NCBI GenBank assembly: GCA_947306175.1
Contig: CAMZFV010000031.1
Location: forward strand, 1-35,231
DNA from: an uncultured Prevotellaceae bacterium
GTDB taxonomy: Bacteria; Bacteroidota; Bacteroidia; Bacteroidales; Muribaculaceae
Length of the DNA: 35,231 bases
Direction of reading: 5' to 3'
Part shown: positions 22,374 to 30,077 of the stretch, in pieces
Layout: every line of letters begins with the position of its first letter
How positions within the stretch are numbered: the stretch's first letter is position 1
Notes under the pieces: generated by a model
Seen by the model: only the letters and a program-made list of their open reading frames with translations
What the model was told of the DNA's origin: nothing
The model's database searches: none
Position numbers and translations under genes: made by a program

Positions 22374-24542
22374 CTATTTCAGGTACTGGTCGTAGAATTC
22401 CAGGGCGCGTTTATAGACCACGTAGCGGGCGGAGCAGTCGCGGATGCTGTGGTTCATGTTGGTGAACACCATCATGTCGCACGTGCGGTTCATGTCCACC
22501 AGCTTGGATACATACTGCATCGAGTTGACGATGTGCACGTTGTCATCGGCACTGCCAAACATGATGAGTACACGTCCCTTCAGGTTCTCGGCGCGGTTCA
22601 GCGGGAAGTTGCTGTAGCCCTCGGGGTTCTCCTGTGGCGTACGCATGTAGCGCTCGGTGTAGATGCTGTCATAGTAGCGCCACGTCGTCACCGGGGCAAT
22701 GCTCACGCCGCAGGCATAGTTGCTGCCCGGTTCACTCATCGCCATCAGTGTCTGGAAACCGCCGTAGCTCCATCCCATGATGCCGATGTGGTCGGCATCC
22801 ACCCAGGGCTGTTGAGCCATCCAGTTGGCGGCAGCAACGGCGTCTTCGGTCTCATATTTACCCAGGTTGAGGTAGGTCATCGACTCGAACGCCTTGCCAC
22901 GGAAACCCGTGCCGCGGCTATCAACCTCGCACACGATATAGCCCTCGGTAGCAAAGTACTGCTCCCAGCCCATGCGCCACTTGTTGAGCACCTCTTGTGA
23001 GCCAGGCCCGTTGTAATGCTCCATGATGACAGGATACTTCTTGTTTGGGTCGAAGTCCACGGGCTTAATCATGTAACCGTTAAGCAGATAGCCATTGCAC
23101 TCGACGGTAAAGAATTCCTTCTTGGGAACGTCAACGGCGGTGTAACGGCGAGCATATTCCTCGTTGAGTTGCAGGTCGCGCACGCGTTTGCCCTTGCGGT
23201 CATAGATACGGTACTGGTCGGGCGTCGTGGCATCGCTATAACGACCCACGTAGTAGCTAAAGTCTCCGTTGAAGATAGCCGATGCAGTGCCTTGACCATC
23301 AGCCGTTGACGGGGCGAGGCGAACAATCTTTCCCTTGGCATCGACATACTCCACGACGCGGTTCAACGGGCCGCACGAGGCCTGATAGTAGAAACGCTTG
23401 GTCGCCTTGTCGTAGCCGTAGAACTGCGACACGATACGGTCGTTGTCATTAGTCAGCTGGCGCATCAGATTGCCGTCCAGGTCATACTGGTAGAGCTGCA
23501 TGTAGCCCGAGCGCTCACTGGGGATGACAAAGAAATTGTCCTCGTATTGTACCTGTTGCGACGTCTCAGCGTCCACCCAGGTGTCAGATGTCTCGTGATA
23601 CACCTGTTTGGCATCGCCCGTCATGGGATTGACGGCGTAGATGCGCAGGTCGTTCTGGTGGCGGTTCAGGCGCTGCACCATCAACCGTTGCGGGTCGGGG
23701 CTGAATGTGATGTGGCAGACGTAATCCTCTCCATCTAGGGGCACGTTAAGCTTTTTGAAAGTGCCATCCACCACGTCATAGCAGTGAACACTCACGATGG
23801 AGTTCTTCTCACCTGCCACGGGGTACTTGAAGTCGTAGCGGCCAGGATAGAGTGCATACTCGTCCTTGGGGTTGCAGGTGCCCTGATAGATAACCATCGA
23901 GGCCATTTTCACCTGGCTCTCATCCCAGCGCAGGAATGCCAGCGAGCGGCTGTCGCTCGACCAGTTGAGGGTGTTGAGCATCCCCAATTCCTCCTGATAT
24001 ACCCAATCGGGCACGCCATAGATGATATTGTTTTTCTTGCCGTCATGGGTCACCTGCACGGTTGTGCCGTCCACTAGGTTGCGCACAAACACGTTGTTGC
24101 CTTTGACATAGGCCACACGCTTGCCGTCGGGCGACAGTGTGGCGATTTCCTCGCCACCGCCTTCGCTCAAGGCCTTCATGGTCTTGTTCTTCAGGTCAAA
24201 TACATAGTAGTCGGCGCTGAAGCTGTATCGATAGATGTACTGGCTGTTGTTCCACAGCAGGACGTATGCGCCGTCGGCTGTCACCTCAAAGTCGTCCCAG
24301 CCGGTCACCAGCTCACCGCTGGTATCCACCAGCACGCTCTCATCGCCCTTGGCATAGCTGATGCGGTTGATGGCGTTGCCGTCATCGCTCAGGCGGTAAA
24401 AGTAACGACCGTCATTCTTGGCGGGTTGCATGGCACCAATGCCCTTGGGCGAGTTGCCTCGTAACACACATTCCTCAAGCGTCAATGCGCCGGAACTCAT
24501 GGCGAGCACCAGCATCGCAAGTGTCAAAACTAACTTCTTCAT
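22374..24542 (-). CDS. Secreted dipeptidyl peptidase IV-type S9 peptidase
   Basis: From the ATG at 24542 the protein has 722 residues; the longer start at 24557 is GTG and lies inside a repeat array. Residues 1-20 (MKKLVLTLAMLVLAMSSGAL) are a signal peptide. A beta-propeller domain covers about 40-470, with the S9B-type Glu-Glu motif VYQEELGMLNTLNWS. The alpha/beta hydrolase domain follows, with VIMEHYNGPGSQEV, the nucleophile elbow GWSYGGFQTL, the Asp in FGSADDNVHIVN and the His in NMNHSI. Enzymes of this type cut Xaa-Pro dipeptides from peptides in the periplasm or at the surface, part of peptide-based nutrition in Bacteroidales. Confidence 0.93.
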   Translation of the reverse strand: MKKLVLTLAMLVLAMSSGALTLEECVLRGNSPKGIGAMQPAKNDGRYFYRLSDDGNAINRISYAKGDESVLVDTSGELVTGWDDFEVTADGAYVLLWNNSQYIYRYSFSADYYVFDLKNKTMKALSEGGGEEIATLSPDGKRVAYVKGNNVFVRNLVDGTTVQVTHDGKKNNIIYGVPDWVYQEELGMLNTLNWSSDSRSLAFLRWDESQVKMASMVIYQGTCNPKDEYALYPGRYDFKYPVAGEKNSIVSVHCYDVVDGTFKKLNVPLDGEDYVCHITFSPDPQRLMVQRLNRHQNDLRIYAVNPMTGDAKQVYHETSDTWVDAETSQQVQYEDNFFVIPSERSGYMQLYQYDLDGNLMRQLTNDNDRIVSQFYGYDKATKRFYYQASCGPLNRVVEYVDAKGKIVRLAPSTADGQGTASAIFNGDFSYYVGRYSDATTPDQYRIYDRKGKRVRDLQLNEEYARRYTAVDVPKKEFFTVECNGYLLNGYMIKPVDFDPNKKYPVIMEHYNGPGSQEVLNKWRMGWEQYFATEGYIVCEVDSRGTGFRGKAFESMTYLNLGKYETEDAVAAANWMAQQPWVDADHIGIMGWSYGGFQTLMAMSEPGSNYACGVSIAPVTTWRYYDSIYTERYMRTPQENPEGYSNFPLNRAENLKGRVLIMFGSADDNVHIVNSMQYVSKLVDMNRTCDMMVFTNMNHSIRDCSARYVVYKRALEFYDQYLK

Positions 24543-24554
24543 CTCTATTGCTCT

Positions 24555-24613
24555 CACTAATCACTAATCATTAATCCCTAATCACTTGGATTTTAACCCA
24601 TTAAAATCCAAGT
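24555..24613 (-). terminator. CTAATnn array leading into a terminator stem at the bcp end
   Basis: Heptamers CACTAAT, CACTAAT, CATTAAT and CCCTAAT (24555-24582) adjoin a perfect 13-bp stem (24584-24596 with 24601-24613, loop CCCA). The stem overlaps the bcp stop codon, so bcp's last codons form part of it. The array lies in the leader of the DPP IV gene. Confidence 0.65.
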
Positions 24614-25053
24614 TCAAGAATCTGATTAGCGCTATCCTTGGTGTTCACTTTCTCGATAATGTGTTTCACCACACCTTGCTCGTCGATGATGAATGTGGTG
24701 CGCACGGTGCCCATATAGGTGCGGCCCGCCATTTTCTTCTCGCGCCAGACGCCGAAGGCCTGGTTCAGCGTCGTGTCCACGTCGGCAATCAGCGGGAAGG
24801 GGAGGCTGTACTTGTCGGCAAACTTCTGGTGGCTTGCGGCGCTGTCCTTGCTCACGCCCAGCAGGGCATAGCCGGCACGTTTCAGCGCCCCGTAACCTGT
24901 TGACAGGCTGCATGCCTCGGCGGTGCAACCGGGAGTATTGTCTTTGGGATAGAAGTAGATGATGAGTTTCTTGCCGGCAAAGTCGCTGGCCTTCACTTCG
25001 TTGCCATTCTGGTCAAGCCCTAAGAATTCGGGAATCTTATCTCCAATTTTCAT
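24601..25053 (-). CDS. bcp: Thiol peroxidase of the Bcp/PrxQ type
   Basis: The 150-residue protein reduces hydrogen and organic peroxides with thioredoxin-type donors. The motif FYPKDNTPGCTAEAC gives the peroxidatic Cys and a resolving Cys five residues later, the Bcp/PrxQ arrangement. ISKDS-type (GVSKDSAASHQKF), FPLIADVDTTLNQAFGVW and RTTFIIDEQGVV complete the family pattern. It is divergent from bamD with a -7 box (TAAATTTG) at 25087-25094. Its stop codon lies within a terminator stem. Confidence 0.94.
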   Translation of the reverse strand: MKIGDKIPEFLGLDQNGNEVKASDFAGKKLIIYFYPKDNTPGCTAEACSLSTGYGALKRAGYALLGVSKDSAASHQKFADKYSLPFPLIADVDTTLNQAFGVWREKKMAGRTYMGTVRTTFIIDEQGVVKHIIEKVNTKDSANQILELGF

Positions 25054-25086
25054 AATCTAATCTAGTTTTAAAGTTGTTTTGTCCCA

Positions 25087-25094
25087 CAAATTTA
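25087..25094 (-). promoter_or_regulatory. -7 promoter box for bcp
   Basis: The minus strand reads TAAATTTG, 33 bases before the ATG at 25053. No TTTG is seen at the right distance upstream. Confidence 0.45.
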
Positions 25095-25186
25095 CAACAA
25101 TTTCTCCAATCCGTGGCCAAGGAGCCGTCATTTTCATTTGGCGTGCGTTAAATTTTGCGAAATATTTCAGCGATTTGCGGTTACAG

Positions 25187-25218
25187 TTTGCACATCTTAT
25201 AAAATAGTAGTAATTTTG
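25187..25218 (+). promoter_or_regulatory. Promoter of bamD-rpoZ
   Basis: TTTG (25187-25190), 20 bases and TAATTTTG (25211-25218). The predicted start of transcription falls near 25225, so the bamD start at 25248 is preferred over the ATG at 25227. Confidence 0.75.
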
Positions 25219-25247
25219 CGGGCTAAATGCGCAAAAATGACGTATCA

Positions 25248-26051
25248 ATGATCAGGAGATTGACGATAATATTGGCTTTGGCCTGTGTGTTGGCGGGTTG
25301 TGGCGAGTACAACAAGGTCATGAAGAGCAATGACCTGGAATACAAGTACGCCTATGCCAAGAAGGCTTTTGAGAACAAACGGTATGCCCAGGCTTATACC
25401 ATCCTCACCGAGCTGGTGCCGCTTTTCCGTGGCACACCCCATGCCGAGGAGTCGCTCTATCTCTTGGGATTAAGTTACTACGAGAACAAGGACTACATCA
25501 GTGCCGGCTCCTATTTCAAGCAGTACTACCAGCGCTATCCGCGCGGTCAGTATGCCGAGTTGGCACGATTCTATGCAGGCTACGGTTTCTATTTGGATTC
25601 CCCCGATGCCCAGCTTGACCAGACCGAGACCATCCGCGCGATGGAGGAGTTGCAGGCCTTCCTCGACTACTTCCCCAAGAGTGACAAGGCTTCGATTGCC
25701 CAGAGCGCAGTCTTTGAGTTGCAGGATAAACTGGTGCTCAAGGAGCTACAGAACGCTACCCTCTACTACAACCTGGGTAACTACATGGGCAACAACTACG
25801 AGAGCGCTGTCATCACGGCCCAGAATGCCATCAAGTCCTATCCTTATAGCAAGTACAAGGAAGACTTGGAAATGCTCGTCCTGAGGGCACGCTACAAGGA
25901 GGCCAGCGAGAGCGTTGAGGAAAAAAAGATGGAGCGTTTCCGCACCGTCATCGACGAGTATTACTCGTTCATCAACGACTATCCTGACAGCAAGAACCGC
26001 AAGGAGGCCGACAACATCTTCAAGATTGCCAACAAGTATGTCAACAACTAA
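25248..26051 (+). CDS. bamD: Outer membrane assembly lipoprotein BamD
   Basis: From the ATG at 25248 the protein has 267 residues. The N-terminus MIRRLTIILALACVLAGC is a lipoprotein signal with lipobox LAGC. TPR-like helices follow: YAYAKKAFENKRYAQAYTIL, SLYLLGLSYYENKDYISAGS, and an ARFYAGYGFYLDSP segment, ending in the ESVEEKKMERFRTVIDEYYS region typical of Bacteroidota BamD. BamD is part of the BAM complex that inserts outer-membrane proteins, at the periplasmic face of the outer membrane. rpoZ follows after 36 bases, an arrangement common in the phylum. Confidence 0.93.
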   Translation: MIRRLTIILALACVLAGCGEYNKVMKSNDLEYKYAYAKKAFENKRYAQAYTILTELVPLFRGTPHAEESLYLLGLSYYENKDYISAGSYFKQYYQRYPRGQYAELARFYAGYGFYLDSPDAQLDQTETIRAMEELQAFLDYFPKSDKASIAQSAVFELQDKLVLKELQNATLYYNLGNYMGNNYESAVITAQNAIKSYPYSKYKEDLEMLVLRARYKEASESVEEKKMERFRTVIDEYYSFINDYPDSKNRKEADNIFKIANKYVNN

Positions 26052-26087
26052 GCAATAAATAACAACATTATAATTATATAGCAGAAA

Positions 26088-26420
26088 ATGGATTACAAGA
26101 AGACCAACGCGCCACTCACCACCACGGTGCATGACATCATCGACATGGCTGAGCCCACAGGTAACATCTACGAGACTGTTTGCATCATCAGCAAGCGTGC
26201 CAACCAGATTGCTGCCGAGATGAAGTCCGACCTTGAGAAGAAACTTCAGGAGTTTGCTACCATGAACGATAACTTAGAGGAAATCAGTGAGAACCGTGAG
26301 CAGATCGAGATCTCTAAGTATTACGAGAAACTTCCCAAGCCCACGCTGATTGCTACCCAGGAATACCTGGAGGATAAATTAGCCTACCGCAACCTGGCAA
26401 AGGAGAAAGAAGATTTCTAA
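26088..26420 (+). CDS. rpoZ: RNA polymerase omega subunit (Bacteroidota type)
   Basis: The 110-residue protein shows the Rpb6/omega core NIYETVCIISKRANQIAAEMK and a C-terminal region LPKPTLIATQEYLEDKLAYR found in the Bacteroidota version. Omega assists assembly of the RNA polymerase core. It lies 36 bases after bamD in the same operon and is followed by an intrinsic terminator. Confidence 0.9.
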   Translation: MDYKKTNAPLTTTVHDIIDMAEPTGNIYETVCIISKRANQIAAEMKSDLEKKLQEFATMNDNLEEISENREQIEISKYYEKLPKPTLIATQEYLEDKLAYRNLAKEKEDF

Positions 26421-26440
26421 TAATGGAACAGTAAAATATA

Positions 26441-26468
26441 TTAACGGCGCCCCACAAGGCGCCGTTAA
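26441..26468 (+). terminator. Terminator behind rpoZ
   Basis: TTAACGGCGCC (26441-26451) pairs perfectly with GGCGCCGTTAA (26458-26468) around a 6-base loop, followed by a T-rich stretch. It also faces the convergent comF gene. Confidence 0.75.
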
Positions 26469-26503
26469 TTGTGTTTATTGGGGGTGGGTGGTTATGATGT
26501 TGA

Positions 26504-27211
26504 TTAGTCGAGGCGTGCTGCAGCGAGAGTGAATAGGGATACGGTAGCTCCTGGGATTTGTTTTAGTAGGGCTGCGCACACAGTCAATGTGGAGCCGGTG
26601 GTGATGACGTCATCGACAAGCAGGATGTGTTTGCCGGCCAGTTGGTCGGCATCTTTTTTCAAGGCGTAGTTACCTTGGATGTTTTGCCAGCGTTCCATGG
26701 CGCCTTTGTGGGTCTGGGTGGAGTGGGGGCGTATTGCCTTCAGTGCCTCAATGAAGGGGATGTCCAGTCGTTCGGCGATACCGCGGGCCAGGTATTCGCT
26801 TTGGTTATAGCCACGTTGGGCGAGTTTGCTGCGGTGCAGCGGCACGGCCGTCACCACGTCGATACCGTCAAAGAAACGGCTGCCTGCCATGTCTCCCACA
26901 GCACGTGCCGTGAGCCATTTACCCATCGTTGGCGTCCCGTGATATTTGATGTCATGCAAAATAGAAGCGTAAGGTGAACCCTTTTCATAGAAGAAATAGG
27001 CTGTGGCGCGTTCGATGGGTACCTTGCCCGCAAAGTGTTGTTCCATGGTGTTGAAGGTCACTTCCTCATATCGGGTGCGTGGCAATGTGGCTAAGCACTT
27101 GCGGCATAGCCACTTCTCATCGCCATCAAGCGCCTGCTGGCATACGGGACACACGCGTGGCATCACCACATCGGCAGCGCCGCCAAGCCATTGTTTAATA
27201 GTCTTCCACAT
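26504..27211 (-). CDS. ComF-family phosphoribosyltransferase
   Basis: The 235-residue protein has an N-terminal zinc-finger-like pair CPVCQQAL and CRKC, then the middle motif HDIKYHGTPTMGKWL, VPLHRSKLAQRGYNQSEYLA and the PRPP loop HILLVDDVITTGSTL. ComF proteins are needed for DNA uptake in competent species and may also act in purine salvage; the role in Bacteroidota is not established. Its start overlaps the end of recX by 17 bases, so it is translated in a coupled operon with patatin and recX. Confidence 0.92.
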   Translation of the reverse strand: MWKTIKQWLGGAADVVMPRVCPVCQQALDGDEKWLCRKCLATLPRTRYEEVTFNTMEQHFAGKVPIERATAYFFYEKGSPYASILHDIKYHGTPTMGKWLTARAVGDMAGSRFFDGIDVVTAVPLHRSKLAQRGYNQSEYLARGIAERLDIPFIEALKAIRPHSTQTHKGAMERWQNIQGNYALKKDADQLAGKHILLVDDVITTGSTLTVCAALLKQIPGATVSLFTLAAARLD

Positions 27212-27689
27212 CGAGTCGGCTCACTGTTTTGACACATTCACTGGCTATTCCCGTCTCAAAGCCTCTGGAGGTGGCAAACCGCATCATGGCTGCCCATGCT
27301 GCACGTGGCTCGCGTTCTTTCACTATGCGCCACTTGGCACGCAGTAACTCTGTCAGCCGTTGGCGATAGGCTTCGTCGTCGATGACAGTCATCGCGTCGT
27401 CAATCACTTCAGTGGGAATGCCTTTCTGCCGCAGTTGATGGGCAATTTTGAATTTACCCCACCCGTTAAAGGCAAATTTGTCCTTGACAAAGGCTTTGGC
27501 ATAGCGTCTCTCGTCAATAAAGCCTTGTGAGGTGAGCTGGGCGACTACTTGGTTGGCATCATTGGCGCTGAGTCCCCATTTGATCAATTTCTCACGGATG
27601 TCGCCTGGAGCCTGTTCGCTGCGGGCACACAAGGCGGCGGCGCGGTTTAGCGCTTGTGAGGGCGTGAGCGGTTGTTTGGGACTATTCAT
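27195..27689 (-). CDS. recX: RecX-family regulatory protein
   Basis: From the ATG at 27689 the protein has 164 residues, matching the family. It consists of three three-helix repeats: LNRAAALCARSEQAPGDIRE, then QVVAQLTSQGFIDERRYAKA, then QLRQKGIPTEVIDDAM and a last repeat. RecX limits RecA filament activity. Its ATG overlaps the stop of the patatin gene (ATGAATAG) and its end overlaps comF, so all three are one operon. recA is not in the window. Confidence 0.9.
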   Translation of the reverse strand: MNSPKQPLTPSQALNRAAALCARSEQAPGDIREKLIKWGLSANDANQVVAQLTSQGFIDERRYAKAFVKDKFAFNGWGKFKIAHQLRQKGIPTEVIDDAMTVIDDEAYRQRLTELLRAKWRIVKEREPRAAWAAMMRFATSRGFETGIASECVKTVSRLDVEDY

Positions 27690-28569
27690 TGGCAATAGGC
27701 TCCTCGTCATTGCCCTTGGCAAGGAATTGCTTGAGCTCGTCAAGGCGTTGCAGGGCCTCGGCGCGTCCTTGCTGATAGACGCGGTTCATCTCCTTGGGGT
27801 CATGCGTCGTTCGGCTCACGTTGAGCGGTGTCAGGGGACGGAAGACAAAGGCGTTGCCTTTACGCTCCTGCTCGCGCACCTGTTGCAGTTGCATGTTGTA
27901 ATGGGCAGGACGCTTCTTCAGGGCTTCGATGACCTTGGGCCATTTGCGCAGCAGGGGCTTCATTAGCCACATGCCGTGCTCGGCGGTTTTGCGGAATCCC
28001 TCTTCACGCGTGAGGATGACCACGTTCCGCTCATAGCCTTTGCTCATCATGAATTCCAGCGGAATGGAATCGGCCAGGCCGCCGTCGAGCAGCAGGTGAC
28101 CTCCCACTTCGACAGGTTGAGCGACAACGGGCATTGATGCCGAGGCCCTTATCCACTCAAAGAAGTCATCGTTCACATGTTCTAAGCGTTGATAGACGCC
28201 CTCGCCTGTATTCACGTCAAAGCACACCGCATAGCACTCCATGGGTGAGTCTTCAAACACATTGTAATCAAACACGTCATAATGCGTCGGCACCAGGTGA
28301 TAAGCAAACCAAGCGTTGTAGTAGTCACCGGTCTTCAACAGGGAGCCTATGCCGCTATACCGTTTGTCATGGGCAAAACGTACGTTGTAACGCAGCGCGC
28401 GTCCAGCTTGACGTGACTTGTAATTGCAGCCGAAGGCGATGCCTGCCGACACGCCCACCATGCCGTCTAGGTAGATGTGGTTCTCCATCAGCACGTCCAG
28501 AATGCCGCAGGTGTACATGCCACGCATGCCGCCGCCTTCTAGCACGAGTCCAGTTTTGCCATTAGCCAT
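27682..28569 (-). CDS. Patatin-like phospholipase
   Basis: The 295-residue protein has the oxyanion motif LEGGGMRGMYTCG, the nucleophile Ser in GVSAG, and the catalytic Asp in DGGLADSIP, giving an intact Ser-Asp dyad. Such proteins are cytoplasmic lipid acyl hydrolases; the substrate is not known. There is no signal peptide. It is the first gene of the patatin-recX-comF operon and has a full promoter divergent from pyrE. Confidence 0.92.
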   Translation of the reverse strand: MANGKTGLVLEGGGMRGMYTCGILDVLMENHIYLDGMVGVSAGIAFGCNYKSRQAGRALRYNVRFAHDKRYSGIGSLLKTGDYYNAWFAYHLVPTHYDVFDYNVFEDSPMECYAVCFDVNTGEGVYQRLEHVNDDFFEWIRASASMPVVAQPVEVGGHLLLDGGLADSIPLEFMMSKGYERNVVILTREEGFRKTAEHGMWLMKPLLRKWPKVIEALKKRPAHYNMQLQQVREQERKGNAFVFRPLTPLNVSRTTHDPKEMNRVYQQGRAEALQRLDELKQFLAKGNDEEPIANE

Positions 28570-28600
28570 ATTAGTAGTTCGTCTTATTGGTTTTTCACGG

Positions 28601-28632
28601 CAAAGTTAATCATTTATTTCTGATATAACAAA
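28601..28632 (-). promoter_or_regulatory. Promoter of the patatin-recX-comF operon
   Basis: On the minus strand TTTG (28629-28632), 20 bases and TAACTTTG (28601-28608), 32 bases before the ATG at 28569. Confidence 0.75.
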
Positions 28633-28721
28633 TTTGCCTGCTTTTGGTGCATTCAAGCTGTTTTAACATCATTTTTGGAAATTTGTTGGCATTTTCTATG
28701 CATTAACCGAGATAAAATTGC

Positions 28722-28729
28722 TAATTTCG
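28722..28729 (+). promoter_or_regulatory. Weak candidate -7 box for pyrE
   Basis: TAATTTCG differs by one base from TAnnTTTG and lies 30 bases before the pyrE ATG. No TTTG is seen at -33. This is a tentative call. Confidence 0.3.
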
Positions 28730-28758
28730 CCCAACTTTTTTAACCTTTAATATCCAAG

Positions 28759-29412
28759 ATGAAGAAGTTAGACACCCTACTTGCGGAGAAATTGTTGCAA
28801 ATCAATGCGATAAAGTTGCAGCCCGATAGCCCGTTTTCATGGGCAACTGGCTGGCAATCACCCATTTATTCTGACCTGCGCATGACCCTGTCCTATCCCG
28901 AGGTGCGCAACCTCATCAAGGTGGAGATGGCAAGGCTCATCATGGAGAACTTTGGTGAGGCCGAGGTCGTTGCAGGCATCGCCACGGGCGCCATTGCCCA
29001 TGGAGCTCTCGTGGCCGACTCGTTGGCATTGCCGATGGTCTATGTGCGTTCCACCCCCAAGGACCACGGCCTTGAGAACCTCATCGAGGGCGACATTAAG
29101 CCTGGCCAAAAGGTGGTGCTCATCGAGGATCAGCTATCTACGGGCAATAACTGTCTCAAGTGCCTTAATACCGTGCGCGATGCGGGTGGTATCATCTTGG
29201 GCGCAGTGGTCATCTTCGACTATCAATTCTCGCAGGCGGCCAAGGGATTGAAACGAGCCAAACTCCCCATCATCACCTTGACAGATTTTGAAACCATGAT
29301 CGATGTGGCAATCGACAGTGGTAGGATCAATCAGGCCGATGCCGAAATCTTGCAGCACTGGCACAGTGACCCCGAGAACTGGACCCCCGACGGTCTCAAC
29401 GCCGTGGACTAA
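28759..29412 (+). CDS. pyrE: Orotate phosphoribosyltransferase
   Basis: The 217-residue protein makes orotidine 5'-phosphate from orotate and PRPP in pyrimidine synthesis. It shows FSWATGWQSPIYSDLR near the N-terminus, the VAGIATGAIAHGALVAD region, YVRSTPKDHG, and the PRPP loop VVLIEDQLSTGNN, where Gln replaces the more usual hydrophobic residue before Ser/Thr-Gly. The rest of the loop is intact. It is followed after about 100 bases by the SRPBCC gene, a pairing I recall in Bacteroidales. Confidence 0.95.
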   Translation: MKKLDTLLAEKLLQINAIKLQPDSPFSWATGWQSPIYSDLRMTLSYPEVRNLIKVEMARLIMENFGEAEVVAGIATGAIAHGALVADSLALPMVYVRSTPKDHGLENLIEGDIKPGQKVVLIEDQLSTGNNCLKCLNTVRDAGGIILGAVVIFDYQFSQAAKGLKRAKLPIITLTDFETMIDVAIDSGRINQADAEILQHWHSDPENWTPDGLNAVD

Positions 29413-29472
29413 AAAACTGACAACTTTCAAACAAATTTCTGCGAAGCTAATAATTTTGGTCCATAACCGTTA

Positions 29473-29496
29473 GTGTAATTAGCGTAATTCGTAGTT
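29473..29496. repeat. Half site of the 24-nt-arm palindrome family (family A)
   Basis: This 24-nt sequence differs by one base from the right arm at 9751-9774. No matching left arm is seen upstream, so it looks like a decayed or half element between pyrE and the SRPBCC gene. Confidence 0.65.
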
Positions 29497-29514
29497 TTAA
29501 ACTGACAACTGAAA

Positions 29515-29958
29515 ATGGAATCTTTCAAAGGCGCTCCCCATGCCATCGCATGCAACGCGGCAATCATCTATAGTAAGCTCACCAACCCCTCGCTCATCCA
29601 GCAACTGATCGAGGCTCACGCCGACAAGATTGAAGGCGAGGCGCGTCAGCACCTCGACACCGTCAAGTTTGGCGAAGATTCGATCTCTATCCAGTCGCCC
29701 ATGGGCGAAGTGACGCTGGCACTTGACCACGAGAACAGCGTGGAGGGTCAGCGTGTGGTATATACCGCTTCTCAGTCCCCTGTGCCCATCAACATGGTCA
29801 TCAATCTGGAGCCGCAGCCCGATGACACGACGATGAGCACTGCCGAGCTGCAGCTGAATCTCCCGTTCTTCCTGCGCAAGATGGTAGAAGGCCAACTCCA
29901 GGAAGGCGCCAACCGCTTCGGCGAACTCCTCGCCCTCATCCCCTTCGACCGCCTGTAA
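29515..29958 (+). CDS. SRPBCC-like (START-fold) protein
   Basis: The 147-residue protein lacks a signal peptide. Its strand-rich layout with a final amphipathic helix (LPFFLRKMVEGQLQEGANRF) fits the SRPBCC/polyketide-cyclase-like fold seen in small Bacteroidota proteins encoded after pyrE. The ligand is unknown. The assignment rests on the overall pattern and position. A terminator follows its stop. Confidence 0.65.
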   Translation: MESFKGAPHAIACNAAIIYSKLTNPSLIQQLIEAHADKIEGEARQHLDTVKFGEDSISIQSPMGEVTLALDHENSVEGQRVVYTASQSPVPINMVINLEPQPDDTTMSTAELQLNLPFFLRKMVEGQLQEGANRFGELLALIPFDRL

Positions 29959-29993
29959 TGGGATAAAAAATCGTTAAATATCTATAAGTAACA

Positions 29994-30021
29994 GCGCAAT
30001 CGTTTGTGGTTGCGCTTTTTT
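29994..30021 (+). terminator. Terminator of the pyrE operon
   Basis: GCGCAATC (29994-30001) pairs with GGTTGCGC (30008-30015), including one T-G pair, with loop GTTTGT, followed by six T. The loop contains the -33 box of the next promoter. Confidence 0.75.
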
Positions 30022-30033
30022 GTGCTACTTTTG
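30003..30033 (+). promoter_or_regulatory. Promoter of the GHL10-dockerin gene
   Basis: TTTG (30003-30006), 19 bases and TACTTTTG (30026-30033), 45 bases before the ATG at 30078. The -33 box is in the loop of the upstream terminator. Confidence 0.75.
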
Positions 30034-30077
30034 TAGGTAATAATCATTTTTAAGAATTAACCACAAATCTTTAGAAT

